Counted from the stretch's first letter, positions 1 through 6,977 are shown. The stretch is DNA of 10,328 bases from JAJNBK01 sp035642715 (GCA_035642715.1 DASQRW010000016.1:1-10328); one strand, 5' to 3'. Made by a program: numbers and translations. The notes: generated by a model not told the origin, from the letters alone.

Positions 1-149
1 CATATAATCTTGATATACATGCCTTATGACATTAACTCAACTCAGCTATATGTTATACAAATCATAAACTTTGTTATAATTAATAAAGAAATATTGTATG
101 ATGAAAATTAATTCATAAATTAATAGCAATTCTTTTGTTAATTTCAACA

Positions 150-709
150 AAACATAGAGGATCTCCTGCTGTTCCCGTGTTCTATCTCAGAATATGAGCT
201 TATACGCCTAGTTTTCTTCTCCTTAATTCTTACAAAAGCAGGTATTATCCAATTTGATTGATATATATAGATATATATATATATATATATTGATGCTTAT
301 ATCCCCTATAATTAAAGCCATCTCATAAAATACTTGATGCGACCAAGAAAATCATTCCAAGTGATTATACATTTCTTATCTGGATCTTACTCTAACTAAT
401 GTAATCTTTGTATCCAAAAAAGATGTTATCATATCCTTTTGTTTAATATCATAAAAGCTGACATTTGGACCCAGAAAATGTGCAAAGGAAATCAACTCTT
501 TTAGGTTGTTATTCTGATGACTTTCTGAAGCGCCATTGGACTTCATATATTGATAAAATTCATTAAAAAAGTAGAGTTTATGGAGTTTGAGATAGACATA
601 ATTTTTTTGACTGTCGTAGTACAACAGCCTTATCATTAGTAATGACTAGCTTTGGCATTCTTCTCACAGGTAGTATGTCATCAGGATTTACTATTGGATT
701 TATTAAAGG
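150..709 (-). pseudogene. Decayed tyrosine integrase (N-terminal and start of catalytic part)
   Basis: Successive minus-strand pieces in different frames read like a Nitrososphaerales site-specific integrase. Frame 1 (709 to about 640) gives DDILPVRRMPKLVITN. Frame 2 (636 to about 398) carries the SAM-like DNA-binding domain, with FYQYMKSNGASESHQNNNLK and FLGPNVSFYD. Frame 3 (386-315) gives DPDKK then ITWNDFLGRIKYFMRWL before a stop. Frame 4 (from 316) gives NYRGYKH and then runs into the AT repeat. Frame 5 (233-153) gives VRIKEKKTRRISSYSE. Frame 6 (174-157) gives EQQEIL. The order and spacing match one ancestral protein, so at least four frame breaks separate the pieces. The catalytic Arg, His and Tyr region is absent. 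Matching pieces to the integrase family is from memory of thaumarchaeal integrases. The 86-residue open frame at 376-636 is only the longest surviving piece and should not be annotated as a functional gene. Confidence 0.75.
260..290. repeat. AT dinucleotide microsatellite
   Basis: Near-pure alternating AT run of about 31 bases with one G interruption at position 270. It sits inside the decayed integrase, just after the piece reading NYRGYKH. Slippage expansion here fits a sequence no longer under coding constraint. Confidence 0.9.
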
Positions 710-781
710 TTAGACGAATTAAGAAATGGGTCTTCAAAGATAAAAAGGCTTTCAAGCATAGATCCTCCATATAATTTGCAA

Positions 782-1738
782 ATGAAAATAGATGCCATAC
801 TATCAGATTATGATGGAACTTTGTGTCCTACCTCTTCTATAAGTCAAGATAATAGTAATAGTAGTAGTAGAATACCTGAGAGACTGGAGACAATAATTTG
901 GAATATCTCAGAAAAGATAGATGTTTGCATAGTGTCAAGTAAAGATTTTGGTTTTCTTCATCGCAGGACAAAATTTGCTAAAATCCTTTCATGCATTATG
1001 GGTATTGAAACTTTAGTACTCAAGAGACATAAGCTGAAAGCAGTGATGCGAGAAAATCAATATGATAATGACGATGACAGCAACAACAAAAACATTAATA
1101 ATAAAACCAATACTAGTTTTGGAGAATGCAAAGACAAATTGCAATGCATACTGTCCAGTCATATTCCTTCAAACAAGGACATCTTGCAAGACAACTCACG
1201 ACTATTAGATAGTCTAGCAGATGAAATATCAATAAATTTTAAAAATATAACTATTGAGAGAAAGTTTACTAGTGATAATCAAATATTGGCTGGAATTACT
1301 ATAGACTATAGACATTTGAAAGAATGGCAATCATACAAAAGAAAGACGGAGCCACTTTTGAAAGAAATGATTCAGAGGAACATACAATCCTCTTCATCAT
1401 ATGAGCTATATGTTCAAACATATTCTACTCATCCTTTTATCGATGTCTACTCTGTTAGATGTGACAAAGGCTTAGCATTTGATGCGACCATTGCAGAGTT
1501 AGCTTGTTTTAATGCTGATGATGATAGAAGACAGAGTATATTATACTTAGGAGACTCTGAGAATGACAATCTTGCTTTTAAAAGAGCGGATGTTTCGATC
1601 GGTGTTTGTTCTGACAAAAGATTAAACCCAAAATTAACCTGCCAATATCTTGTACAATTTAATCAATTATCTATATTTCTGAAAAGACTTCAATACAACA
1701 ACTTTGTATTTTCAGATAAGCTTCTCCTTAACCTTTAA
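782..1738 (+). CDS. HAD-superfamily (class IIB-like) sugar-phosphate phosphatase
   Basis: A 318-residue protein with the HAD hydrolase signature. Motif I is DYDGT at residues 9-13, holding the nucleophile Asp and the acid/base Asp. A motif II-like Ser stretch is IVSSKD (50-55). The motif III Lys lies in CDKGLAF (near 229). Motif IV is GDSENDNLAF (257-266), binding Mg2+. The large middle insert between motifs II and III fits a type IIB cap as in trehalose-6-phosphate, sucrose-phosphate or mannosyl-3-phosphoglycerate phosphatases; which substrate is used cannot be told. I chose ATG 782, which places DYDGT at the usual distance from the N terminus; a TTG at 776 would add two residues. No Shine-Dalgarno site is evident. 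The cap holds an Asn/Asp-rich low-complexity stretch (about residues 93-112), and a Ser/Asn run follows motif I. It is cytoplasmic by its lack of a signal peptide and is a stand-alone gene. Confidence 0.85.
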   Translation: MKIDAILSDYDGTLCPTSSISQDNSNSSSRIPERLETIIWNISEKIDVCIVSSKDFGFLHRRTKFAKILSCIMGIETLVLKRHKLKAVMRENQYDNDDDSNNKNINNKTNTSFGECKDKLQCILSSHIPSNKDILQDNSRLLDSLADEISINFKNITIERKFTSDNQILAGITIDYRHLKEWQSYKRKTEPLLKEMIQRNIQSSSSYELYVQTYSTHPFIDVYSVRCDKGLAFDATIAELACFNADDDRRQSILYLGDSENDNLAFKRADVSIGVCSDKRLNPKLTCQYLVQFNQLSIFLKRLQYNNFVFSDKLLLNL

Positions 1739-1975
1739 GTTCAGAGAAAATCCATATTCTATCAATAATTGTCAAAATATTTGTCTGTTTGGACACATGT
1801 TGTTGTTGTTTAGATATGTTGCCTCTAGAGCTTTGATCTGAATGGCTTATTTTTCCTTATAATATTATCAGTATATTTGGCTGATTTGCTTGCGTTAGTG
1901 ATGGTACCACTTTAGGAGCGAAAAATATTCTCTTTTCTAGATAGATTAGAAATAAGCTATTGATAGAATTAGTAA

Positions 1976-2176
1976 CCTCTAAACTATATTGATTATGAAA
2001 TTGTTGTTGCTGATTGTTTTGAGCTTTCAATTGTTCTTGTTGTTCTAGATAATCATGGAAAAACTGTTGACTGGGGTCTCGAGATTAATAAAGATTATGT
2101 CATCGAAGAGGTCACGATAGCTAAAAAAATAAAAGATGGGAAGATTGCTATTCTTAATGTTGGTAACCTAGAATAG
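1976..2176 (+). pseudogene. Orphan 3' coding fragment, unknown family
   Basis: An open frame without a usable ATG runs from after a stop at 1973-1975 to TAG at 2174-2176. The part from 2045 onward has strongly protein-like composition (LDNHGKTVDWGLEINKDY, then IEEVTIAKKIKDGKIAILNV). The upstream part overlaps a TTG/CAA-rich repetitive stretch and may be foreign to it. The opposite strand also has an open, Gln-rich frame (2084-1857, FFHDYLEQQEQLKAQNN) without an ATG, so one of the two is probably a shadow. I do not recognise the family. The lack of a start and a promoter suggests the tail of a decayed gene. Confidence 0.35.
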
Positions 2177-2179
2177 CAA
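2123..2179 (-). terminator. Hairpin plus U-tract terminator after the secreted-protein gene
   Basis: TTGCTATTCT (2145-2154) and AGAATAGCAA (2170-2179) form a perfect 10-bp stem with a 15-nt loop. Read on the minus strand, it lies 13 bases beyond the stop of the gene ending at 2192 and is followed about ten bases later by a T-rich run (complement of 2123-2134). This looks like an intrinsic terminator. On the plus strand the same stem straddles the TAG of the orphan coding fragment. Confidence 0.55.
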
Positions 2180-2191
2180 ACATTCTTTACT

Positions 2192-2809
2192 CTACTTCTC
2201 TACTTTTAACAGTTTTATTATTGTACCAAATATTGGTGTGTTCCCAAAGTGGTTATTGATCTTGGTTGGATCAACCCATATACTTATGGCATTGTTATCC
2301 ATCATTGTTATGCTGACTGGAACATCAGGCACTGGTCCTTGTCTCATGGTTATAGTTGCGGTTCCATTATACACTGTTGTGGAGTTATTTGGCATTGACA
2401 TATCTGCAAGTGTAAAGTCATACATCTTATGATCATGCATAGCAGATCCATTTGTCATTACCATATTAAATTTGGAATTAAATGTTGCATTTGGAAGACT
2501 ACCTGTTGCGATCGTGGCATTTGCAGTAGTAGAGGTTTGATTGCCTCCTCCACCTTGTGTTTTGTTGTCCATCGATAGACTGCCTTCCCAGAGACCTGAA
2601 ACTATCCATGTAGGATTTCCATTTTCATCATTTTGTAAACTTGCGATGGTTCCGAATGCATATGACCCTGGTTTCATCATCATCTTGTCATGATGAGAAT
2701 ATCCTTGTTTTTGTTGGGGATATGCCATGGCGCTACTTTGCATCGCTCCTGATATCAGTATCGCTGCAGATACAATGAATAATACTGGGAGTAGTTTTGT
2801 TTTTATCAT
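2192..2809 (-). CDS. Secreted Met/His-rich hypothetical protein
   Basis: A 205-residue protein with a classical Sec signal peptide: MIKTK, a hydrophobic core (residues 6-21, LLPVLFIVSAAILISG), and a likely cleavage near the SAMA-Y junction around residue 29. The mature part starts with a His/Met-rich segment (HHDKMMMKPGSYAFG, 39-53). It continues as a beta-rich domain (IASLQNDENGNPTWIVSGLWEG), a Gly/Thr/Asn-rich linker (84-108), a second Met/His stretch (MVMTNGSAMHDHKMYDF, 116-132) and a closing segment near WVDPTKI. Several N-X-S/T sequons (near residues 82, 90, 97, 107, 141 and 148) fit a glycosylated extracellular archaeal protein. Similar secreted proteins are familiar from Nitrososphaerales, but I know no assigned function. 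Metal binding is only suggested by composition. ATG 2809 is the start that preserves the signal peptide; no SD is present. Confidence 0.85.
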   Translation of the reverse strand: MIKTKLLPVLFIVSAAILISGAMQSSAMAYPQQKQGYSHHDKMMMKPGSYAFGTIASLQNDENGNPTWIVSGLWEGSLSMDNKTQGGGGNQTSTTANATIATGSLPNATFNSKFNMVMTNGSAMHDHKMYDFTLADMSMPNNSTTVYNGTATITMRQGPVPDVPVSITMMDNNAISIWVDPTKINNHFGNTPIFGTIIKLLKVEK

Positions 2810-2834
2810 TGCAAGGCAGATACTATCTGAACCT

Positions 2835-2846
2835 CATTATTAAGCT
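2835..2846 (-). promoter_or_regulatory. Possible TATA box of the secreted-protein gene
   Basis: On the minus strand AGCTTAATAATG lies about 26-37 bases upstream of ATG 2809. This would place the transcription start a few bases ahead of the start codon, as usual for near-leaderless archaeal genes. The match to the archaeal TATA consensus is moderate. Confidence 0.3.
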
Positions 2847-2895
2847 TTCATTTTCCATGTTACTGTGCTTAAGGAGCTCAAATTAGCTGTTTTTA

Positions 2896-3062
2896 GTGGA
2901 TATATTAACAGGTAGCACCGCGACTAATGGTTAAGGTATCTCCACGAAAAGTTAGCTGACTTAATTGGTGGAAGTTTTGTTGTATAGTGGAGGTAGTGGA
3001 TGCAGCGTCTAATAATACCTCCACTGATTTTACAGTAATTTTAAGCACGAATTAAGATATGA
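2896..3062. repeat. Dispersed structured repeat, copy 1
   Basis: This copy shares with 8720-8895 the blocks GTATCTCCAC, GTTAGCTGACTTAATTGG, AATAATACCTCCAC and (A/G)AGCACGAA in the same order. It contains a 9-bp hairpin AGTGGAGGT (2986-2994) / ACCTCCACT (3017-3025) with a 22-nt loop, extendable by a G-U pair. The plus-strand frame that is open through copy 2 has in-frame stops here, so it is not conserved as protein. It lies upstream of the secreted-protein gene. Confidence 0.7.
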
Positions 3063-3070
3063 CAGCGGTG

Positions 3071-3098
3071 GTGGAGAAAGTAGAGGTATTTTCTCTAC
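3071..3098. repeat. Element-end motif and small hairpin
   Basis: The reverse complement of 3071-3087 matches 8657-8673 at 15 of 17 positions, so the outer part of the repeat occurs in opposite orientations at the two loci. A hairpin GTAGAG (3080-3085) / CTCTAC (3093-3098) with a 7-nt loop overlaps it. Confidence 0.45.
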
Positions 3099-3145
3099 CC
3101 TTAGAGGTGCCACTCTTCTTACAATCTTAAACACTTCAAGCTAAA

Positions 3146-3445
3146 ATGGACAACACAGATGACCCAAGAAAGATGACATCTGAAGGAATAGTTCCATACA
3201 TGTTGAGTCCAATTGGCGGAGTTGCCTAGTTTATTTCAATTCTCTGATGAAATTTGCTTGATGAATCAATAAATAAAATTTCAGAAATCAAATTTGAATT
3301 CTATGTTTTGAAACCACAAAATAGTAACAATATTGTAAATTTGGCTACTTCATAACAGAATATACCTGCAACAGCTTGGATAACTCTAGCAATAATTTTG
3401 GGTTCCACACTTCTAATCACCATATATATAGCAAAACTATGTTAA
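3146..3445 (+). pseudogene. Decayed small membrane-protein-like gene
   Basis: A protein-like start, MDNTDDPRKMTSEGIVPYML then SPIGGVA, begins at ATG 3146 and stops at TAG 3227. The same frame then gives FISIL, two TGA stops (3245-3250), an open AT-rich stretch, a TAA at 3353, and finally QNIPATAWITLAIILG followed by STLLITIYIAKLC to TAA 3443. The last piece is a convincing transmembrane helix. Everything sits in one frame but is interrupted by four stops, so it is either one dead gene or two remnants side by side. I do not recognise the family. Confidence 0.4.
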
Positions 3446-3496
3446 GCTATGTCATAAAATAGTAAAAGGTTATCGTAAAATGATACTTGGTCTATC

Positions 3497-4423
3497 TTAC
3501 CTAAAGACTTCAGCATAATCCTTTGCAAATTGTGCAAATGATATTGGTTTTCTTCCTGTAATATGTTCAACTGCAGCAGTCGTTTCTGATCCATAGCCTG
3601 CTCTAATAATTCTAAATAACTCTATCATAATATCGATATACCAATCGCTCATACCAATCTGTTCCATTCCTTTCCGTGTGTCATCTTCACTTATGTCTAT
3701 ATATGATATTTTCTTACCGACTTCATTAGAAAGGATATCTGCCACTTGTCTATATGATAATGCGTCTTGGCCAGTAATATCATATGCCTTATTATGATGT
3801 TGTTGGCTTCCCCCCCCATTGCCGTTATTAGTCAGCATCCTTGCAGCTATAGTCGCGATATCTCTAGTGTCTACAAAACTCATTTTTCCATCTCCTGCAG
3901 GAACATAAAATGCATTTTGGGTTCTTATTGTATGACCAAATTGAGTTACCAAATTTTGCATAAATGCAGGCGGGCGTAAGAAGGTATAGGCTACTCCAGA
4001 GTCTCCTATTATTTTTTCTTCCTCTCCATGCAAACGTAAAATTGTAGATCCGCGCTCAGAATCAGCTCCCATAGCAGATAACTTTACAATATATTCGACA
4101 CCATTTTTCTTTGCTTCTTTTACTAAATTAGAGCAAATATCTGTTACGTCAGGGACAGGTAGTGTTTGTAAGTATAGTTTATCTACTTTGTTTAAAGCAT
4201 CTGCGACAGTTTCTGGCTTTGTATAATCCAGTTCAACAATTTCGACTCTTTTATTATCAAATTGTTTAAGTTTATCAGCTTTATTTTTCGAATGAACAGC
4301 TGCTCTAATTTTATGACCTGATGATGATGATGATGATGATATCGATGTAAGCTGCTTTACTACTTCGCTACCCACAGTTCCAGTTGCACCTGTCACTAAG
4401 ATTGTTTTTTCTTGACTATTCAT
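3497..4423 (-). CDS. NmrA-like atypical SDR, NAD(P)-binding oxidoreductase
   Basis: A 308-residue protein with an N-terminal Rossmann fold: the dinucleotide-binding motif TGATGTVG is at residues 11-18. Further family hallmarks are the acidic strand end VELDYTKP (63-70), VKLSAMGA (113-120), HGEEEKIIGDSG then YTFLRP (132-151) and DTRDIA (185-190). This is the pattern of NmrA/HSCARG and quinone-reductase-2-like atypical SDRs, which bind NAD(P)H and act as reductases or redox sensors; the substrate is unknown. Length fits the family. Two low-complexity inserts stand out: a Ser run (29-35, from a GAT/ATC repeat) and NNGNGGGSQQHHN (199-211), whose Gly codons lie in a run of eight C on the plus strand. 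ATG 4423 keeps the Rossmann motif at its normal position. It diverges from the Lrp-type regulator 131 bases away, a layout typical of a regulator and its target. Confidence 0.88.
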   Translation of the reverse strand: MNSQEKTILVTGATGTVGSEVVKQLTSISSSSSSSGHKIRAAVHSKNKADKLKQFDNKRVEIVELDYTKPETVADALNKVDKLYLQTLPVPDVTDICSNLVKEAKKNGVEYIVKLSAMGADSERGSTILRLHGEEEKIIGDSGVAYTFLRPPAFMQNLVTQFGHTIRTQNAFYVPAGDGKMSFVDTRDIATIAARMLTNNGNGGGSQQHHNKAYDITGQDALSYRQVADILSNEVGKKISYIDISEDDTRKGMEQIGMSDWYIDIMIELFRIIRAGYGSETTAAVEHITGRKPISFAQFAKDYAEVFR

Positions 4424-4510
4424 GGATATATATATGGAACTGAATTTACTTAGGCTTGGTGGGAGTAAGGCTGCACGATTCAGACATTGACTTTATGAAT
4501 ATGTTGTAAA

Positions 4511-4520
4511 TATAGTATAA
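4511..4520 (+). promoter_or_regulatory. Possible TATA box of the Lrp-type regulator
   Basis: TATAGTATAA lies about 35 bases upstream of CTG 4555. Transcription would then start around 4540-4545, giving a very short leader. The box lies in the 131-bp divergent region shared with the SDR gene, so one protein bound here could control both directions. Confidence 0.4.
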
Positions 4521-4554
4521 CATTATTGTTGGATTAATTAAAGAAGATTATACA

Positions 4555-5583
4555 CTGGATAAAACAGATCTAGAGATAATTGGTCTATTGGCAAAAGACT
4601 CTCGTTTATCCTATGAAAGAATAGGTTCTGCACTTAACTTGACCAGAAATAGCATAAAAACTAGAATCAAAAGAATGGTATCTAAAGGCGTAATCCAGGA
4701 GTATATAGCTGACATTAATTTTGCAGTATTAGGCTATAGAATCTGTTACATATTTACAAAACAGGAAGAAAAGGGCAGCAGCAACATTCAAGGTAGTAAT
4801 AATAGAAGAAATATGATTATTGAACATCTTAATCGCCTAGGCGACATTCTTGCAGAAATTGAAGTATTAGGAGGGATCACTATATTTCGTGTCGCTATCA
4901 GAGAAGCATTCGCCTATAAAGAGATTACACGAAAAGATGACTATAATGCAATTCCATTATTAAATACTAGTGTTATAGAGAAGGCCGTTCTAGCCAATAA
5001 TACGAGGAGTTTTCAAACTAGTGCATATAATAGTAAGCAACCTTATCCCACTCCTACTGACCTAAAAATAATGAGATGTCTAGTTTTGAATCCAAAAATC
5101 GGAGTGGCTGATATAGCACGACTAGTATCTGTATCAGCAAGAACTGGTAATAGAATTCTAAATAAACTAAAAGATGACGGAGTAGTGCGATTTTCCGTAA
5201 TTTGCAATCCTGCCGCTATGAAAGGACTTGTTGTCTTTGGACTATTAATCTACGTTATTGATGGTGAAGGAAGTGGAATAAGAGAACAAAAGAAGAAGAA
5301 GAAATCTAGTTCTCATAAAGCTCTGGAAAGACTTTATACTGAATTTCCAGAATATCCTTTCTTACGTTCTCCCCTTATCAGTCATGATGATAATATTGTT
5401 ATTCTGTCTGTCTTTGGTAATGATGTCTTTGCAATCGATTCAATGTTTAAAAAAATTCTATCATTTCAGGAAGTAGAGAAGGCAGAACTATATGTATTTA
5501 CTAGAATCAAATATTACAAAGATTGGATAGTAAGAGAAATAGACCGCAGATTAGACTCTAAATCTCAATACACAATTTCCTAG
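4555..5583 (+). CDS. Lrp/AsnC-type transcriptional regulator with two HTH domains
   Basis: From CTG 4555 the protein has 342 residues. HTH 1 is at the N terminus: LDKTDLEIIGLLAKDSRL, a SYERIGSALNL helix and the recognition helix TRNSIKTRIKRMV. HTH 2 lies around residues 168-212 with DLKIMRCLVLNPKIG, VADIARLVSVSART and GNRILNKLKDDGVV. This duplicated AsnC-type arrangement is common in Nitrososphaerales regulators. A Lys run follows (about 246-250, GAA/AAG repeat). The frame has stops at 4507 and 4513 and no ATG or GTG before HTH 1. The first conventional start is TTG 4588, which would delete helix 1 of the HTH. The codons from 4555 encode the expected family N terminus, so the real start is probably CTG 4555 or another non-standard codon. 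It is divergent from the SDR gene and is probably its regulator. Confidence 0.82.
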   Translation: MDKTDLEIIGLLAKDSRLSYERIGSALNLTRNSIKTRIKRMVSKGVIQEYIADINFAVLGYRICYIFTKQEEKGSSNIQGSNNRRNMIIEHLNRLGDILAEIEVLGGITIFRVAIREAFAYKEITRKDDYNAIPLLNTSVIEKAVLANNTRSFQTSAYNSKQPYPTPTDLKIMRCLVLNPKIGVADIARLVSVSARTGNRILNKLKDDGVVRFSVICNPAAMKGLVVFGLLIYVIDGEGSGIREQKKKKKSSSHKALERLYTEFPEYPFLRSPLISHDDNIVILSVFGNDVFAIDSMFKKILSFQEVEKAELYVFTRIKYYKDWIVREIDRRLDSKSQYTIS

Positions 5584-6162
5584 TACGATGCTTTCTCGAT
5601 GCGTAGACTATTGCGATCATCACGCTTAATATTCTTTCATTTTCTTTATTGCCATTTGCTCAACGCCGCCAGTTGCAATGACAAATAGTGTCATACATCA
5701 CAAGAATTCTGAATACAATGATCGCTCTTCTTTTATGCTCTAATACCACTTTACCAAACTCTGCGGGGTTTGATAGGATTTCTCTCATTCTAGGAAGATA
5801 GCTTTGTTGAATCCAATGATGATATGTCATGCATATTGGTATATCGCTATCCAATGTGTGCCGCTTATGCTTACTACAAAAGAATAATAACTTAACACTT
5901 CATAGAATTAGAATATGCTAGGGAACAATATCATCTCTATAATTCTTGTTAATGAAAAAAATGATGATATTCTCACCGAACCCGATTTTACTAGAAAATC
6001 GTTTTACAGGCTACATTTTTCATAATACTATGAAACTACAAGTAACATCTTACAGTATAATTCAAACAAGACTTTACCTTATACAAAATTCAAAATGGTT
6101 TTAATGTCTCAAGTTCAAAGACAGTATTCAAATCTATTATGAGGATTTCTTGACTTTTGCAA
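5584..6162. other. Intergenic debris, no intact gene
   Basis: There is no convincing intact gene here. On the minus strand 5899-5660 is open; see the separate small ORF. On the plus strand a 36-codon ORF (5915-6025, MLGNNIISIILVNEKNDDIL) is protein-like but short and unrecognised. CGATTTT (5983-5989) and AAAATCG (5995-6001) form a 7-bp inverted repeat with a 5-nt loop. Confidence 0.5.
5660..5854 (-). CDS. Doubtful small ORF or gene remnant
   Basis: A 64-residue frame starting at TTG, open upstream to a stop at 5900. It has protein-like composition (YHHWIQQSYLPRMREILSNP, EFGKVVLEHKRRAI) but matches no family I recognise. There is no ATG, no Shine-Dalgarno site and no TATA box in the expected place. 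It lies downstream of the Lrp-type regulator on the opposite strand, inside a region full of decayed genes, so it is more likely a fragment than a functional gene. Confidence 0.25.
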   Translation of the reverse strand: MDSDIPICMTYHHWIQQSYLPRMREILSNPAEFGKVVLEHKRRAIIVFRILVMYDTICHCNWRR

Positions 6163-6636
6163 CTATGAATCAATTCCTGAGAAAGCAACTATTATGTTAG
6201 AATATATGTGGAATGAAAAGTTGCGAAAGGTATCAAGAAAACTATCGTCATATTCAATATTACATCGTATATTGGAGAAACAAAGAAGATGGTGGTTAAC
6301 TGAATAAAAAATATGCTTGGGATTTCGGTAAACCACTAGAGCGTATGCCGTTATTGTAACAAGTGACAGAAGGTTTTGAGTTGTATTTGTTACAATGGTC
6401 AGGGGTTTTCCATCTACAGGAGCGCAAAATTCCTTTATATCAAGTTCTCTCAGAGTAGAAAGAATCATTTCAACACTTGGGTTTAATCCGTAGCCATTTC
6501 TTTTCGGTTTTCCTTCCATTAATCGTTGAAACCATAGAGGTGTCCAATACCACTCAAAATCATGTTTCGAAGATAAAGCAGACGCAGGATTTTCTAAATC
6601 TATTTTTTGTAGATAAGCAAACTCTACTGTACATGG
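6163..6636 (-). pseudogene. Broken gene, unknown family
   Basis: An open frame runs from a stop at 6637-6639 to the stop at 6163. The N-terminal part is strongly protein-like: EFAYLQKIDLENPASALS, then HDFEWYWTPLWFQRLMEGKP, then NPSVEMILSTLRELDIKEFC and VDGKPLTIVTNTTQNLLSLV. An internal ATG at 6519 gives a nominal 118-residue protein, but the convincing sequence begins well upstream of it with no start codon, which argues for 5' truncation or a frameshift. The C-terminal third is AT-rich and less protein-like, suggesting a second shift. I do not recognise the family. It abuts the integrase relic at 6624-6788 in a different frame, and the two could derive from one insertion. Confidence 0.45.
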
Positions 6637-6788
6637 TTAACCACTTTTTTCTGAAACTTCTCCATTTCATCTACAATTTCGGAAGAGTTATCTGGTAATT
6701 TGAAAGTCTCTGAAATTCCAATATCATGTCCCATAGTTATCTGGACATTGATTGGTTTCATGACTTGTTCGGTGCGACTCTTGTAATA
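6624..6788 (-). pseudogene. C-terminal relic of a tyrosine integrase
   Basis: A minus-strand frame after a TAA at 6789-6791 reads YYKSRTEQVMKPINVQ then ITMGHDIGISETFKLP. This matches the C-terminal catalytic block of thaumarchaeal tyrosine integrases, where MGH carries the last catalytic His and a Tyr nucleophile normally follows 8-9 residues later. Here those positions are Phe and Lys, so the nucleophile is missing. The upstream catalytic Arg/His box is not in frame. In the next frame upstream, DFDPVSLSSKEMYIILQ may be an earlier piece of the same gene. The frame ends at TAG 6624-6626. Family assignment is from memory of the motif. Confidence 0.55.
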
Positions 6789-6977
6789 TTATGTACATTT
6801 CTTTAGATGATAATGACACTGGATCGAAATCAGTAGTCCTAAAATCAGACTAACATATGTCTGGGGTAATTTTCACTTTAATAGGATTTATCCTCAGTTT
6901 TATTGATAATCTTATTTCGGTAAATAGACACAAGTTGTCTTAGACATAGTATACAACAACTAGCATCGCATTTTTCT

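Noticed and set aside
2238..2432. 64-residue plus-strand ORF
   Set aside because: It lies antisense within the secreted-protein gene, whose signal peptide and composition are much more convincing.
3767..3979. 70-residue plus-strand ORF
   Set aside because: Antisense shadow of the SDR gene.
4424..4437. GGATATATATATGG as TATA box of the SDR gene
   Set aside because: It abuts the start codon (within 14 bases), too close for a TATA box given that the ATG is needed for the Rossmann motif.
6477..6698. 73-residue plus-strand ORF
   Set aside because: It lies opposite the protein-like broken gene and integrase relic; its own sequence is Phe/Leu-rich without family features.
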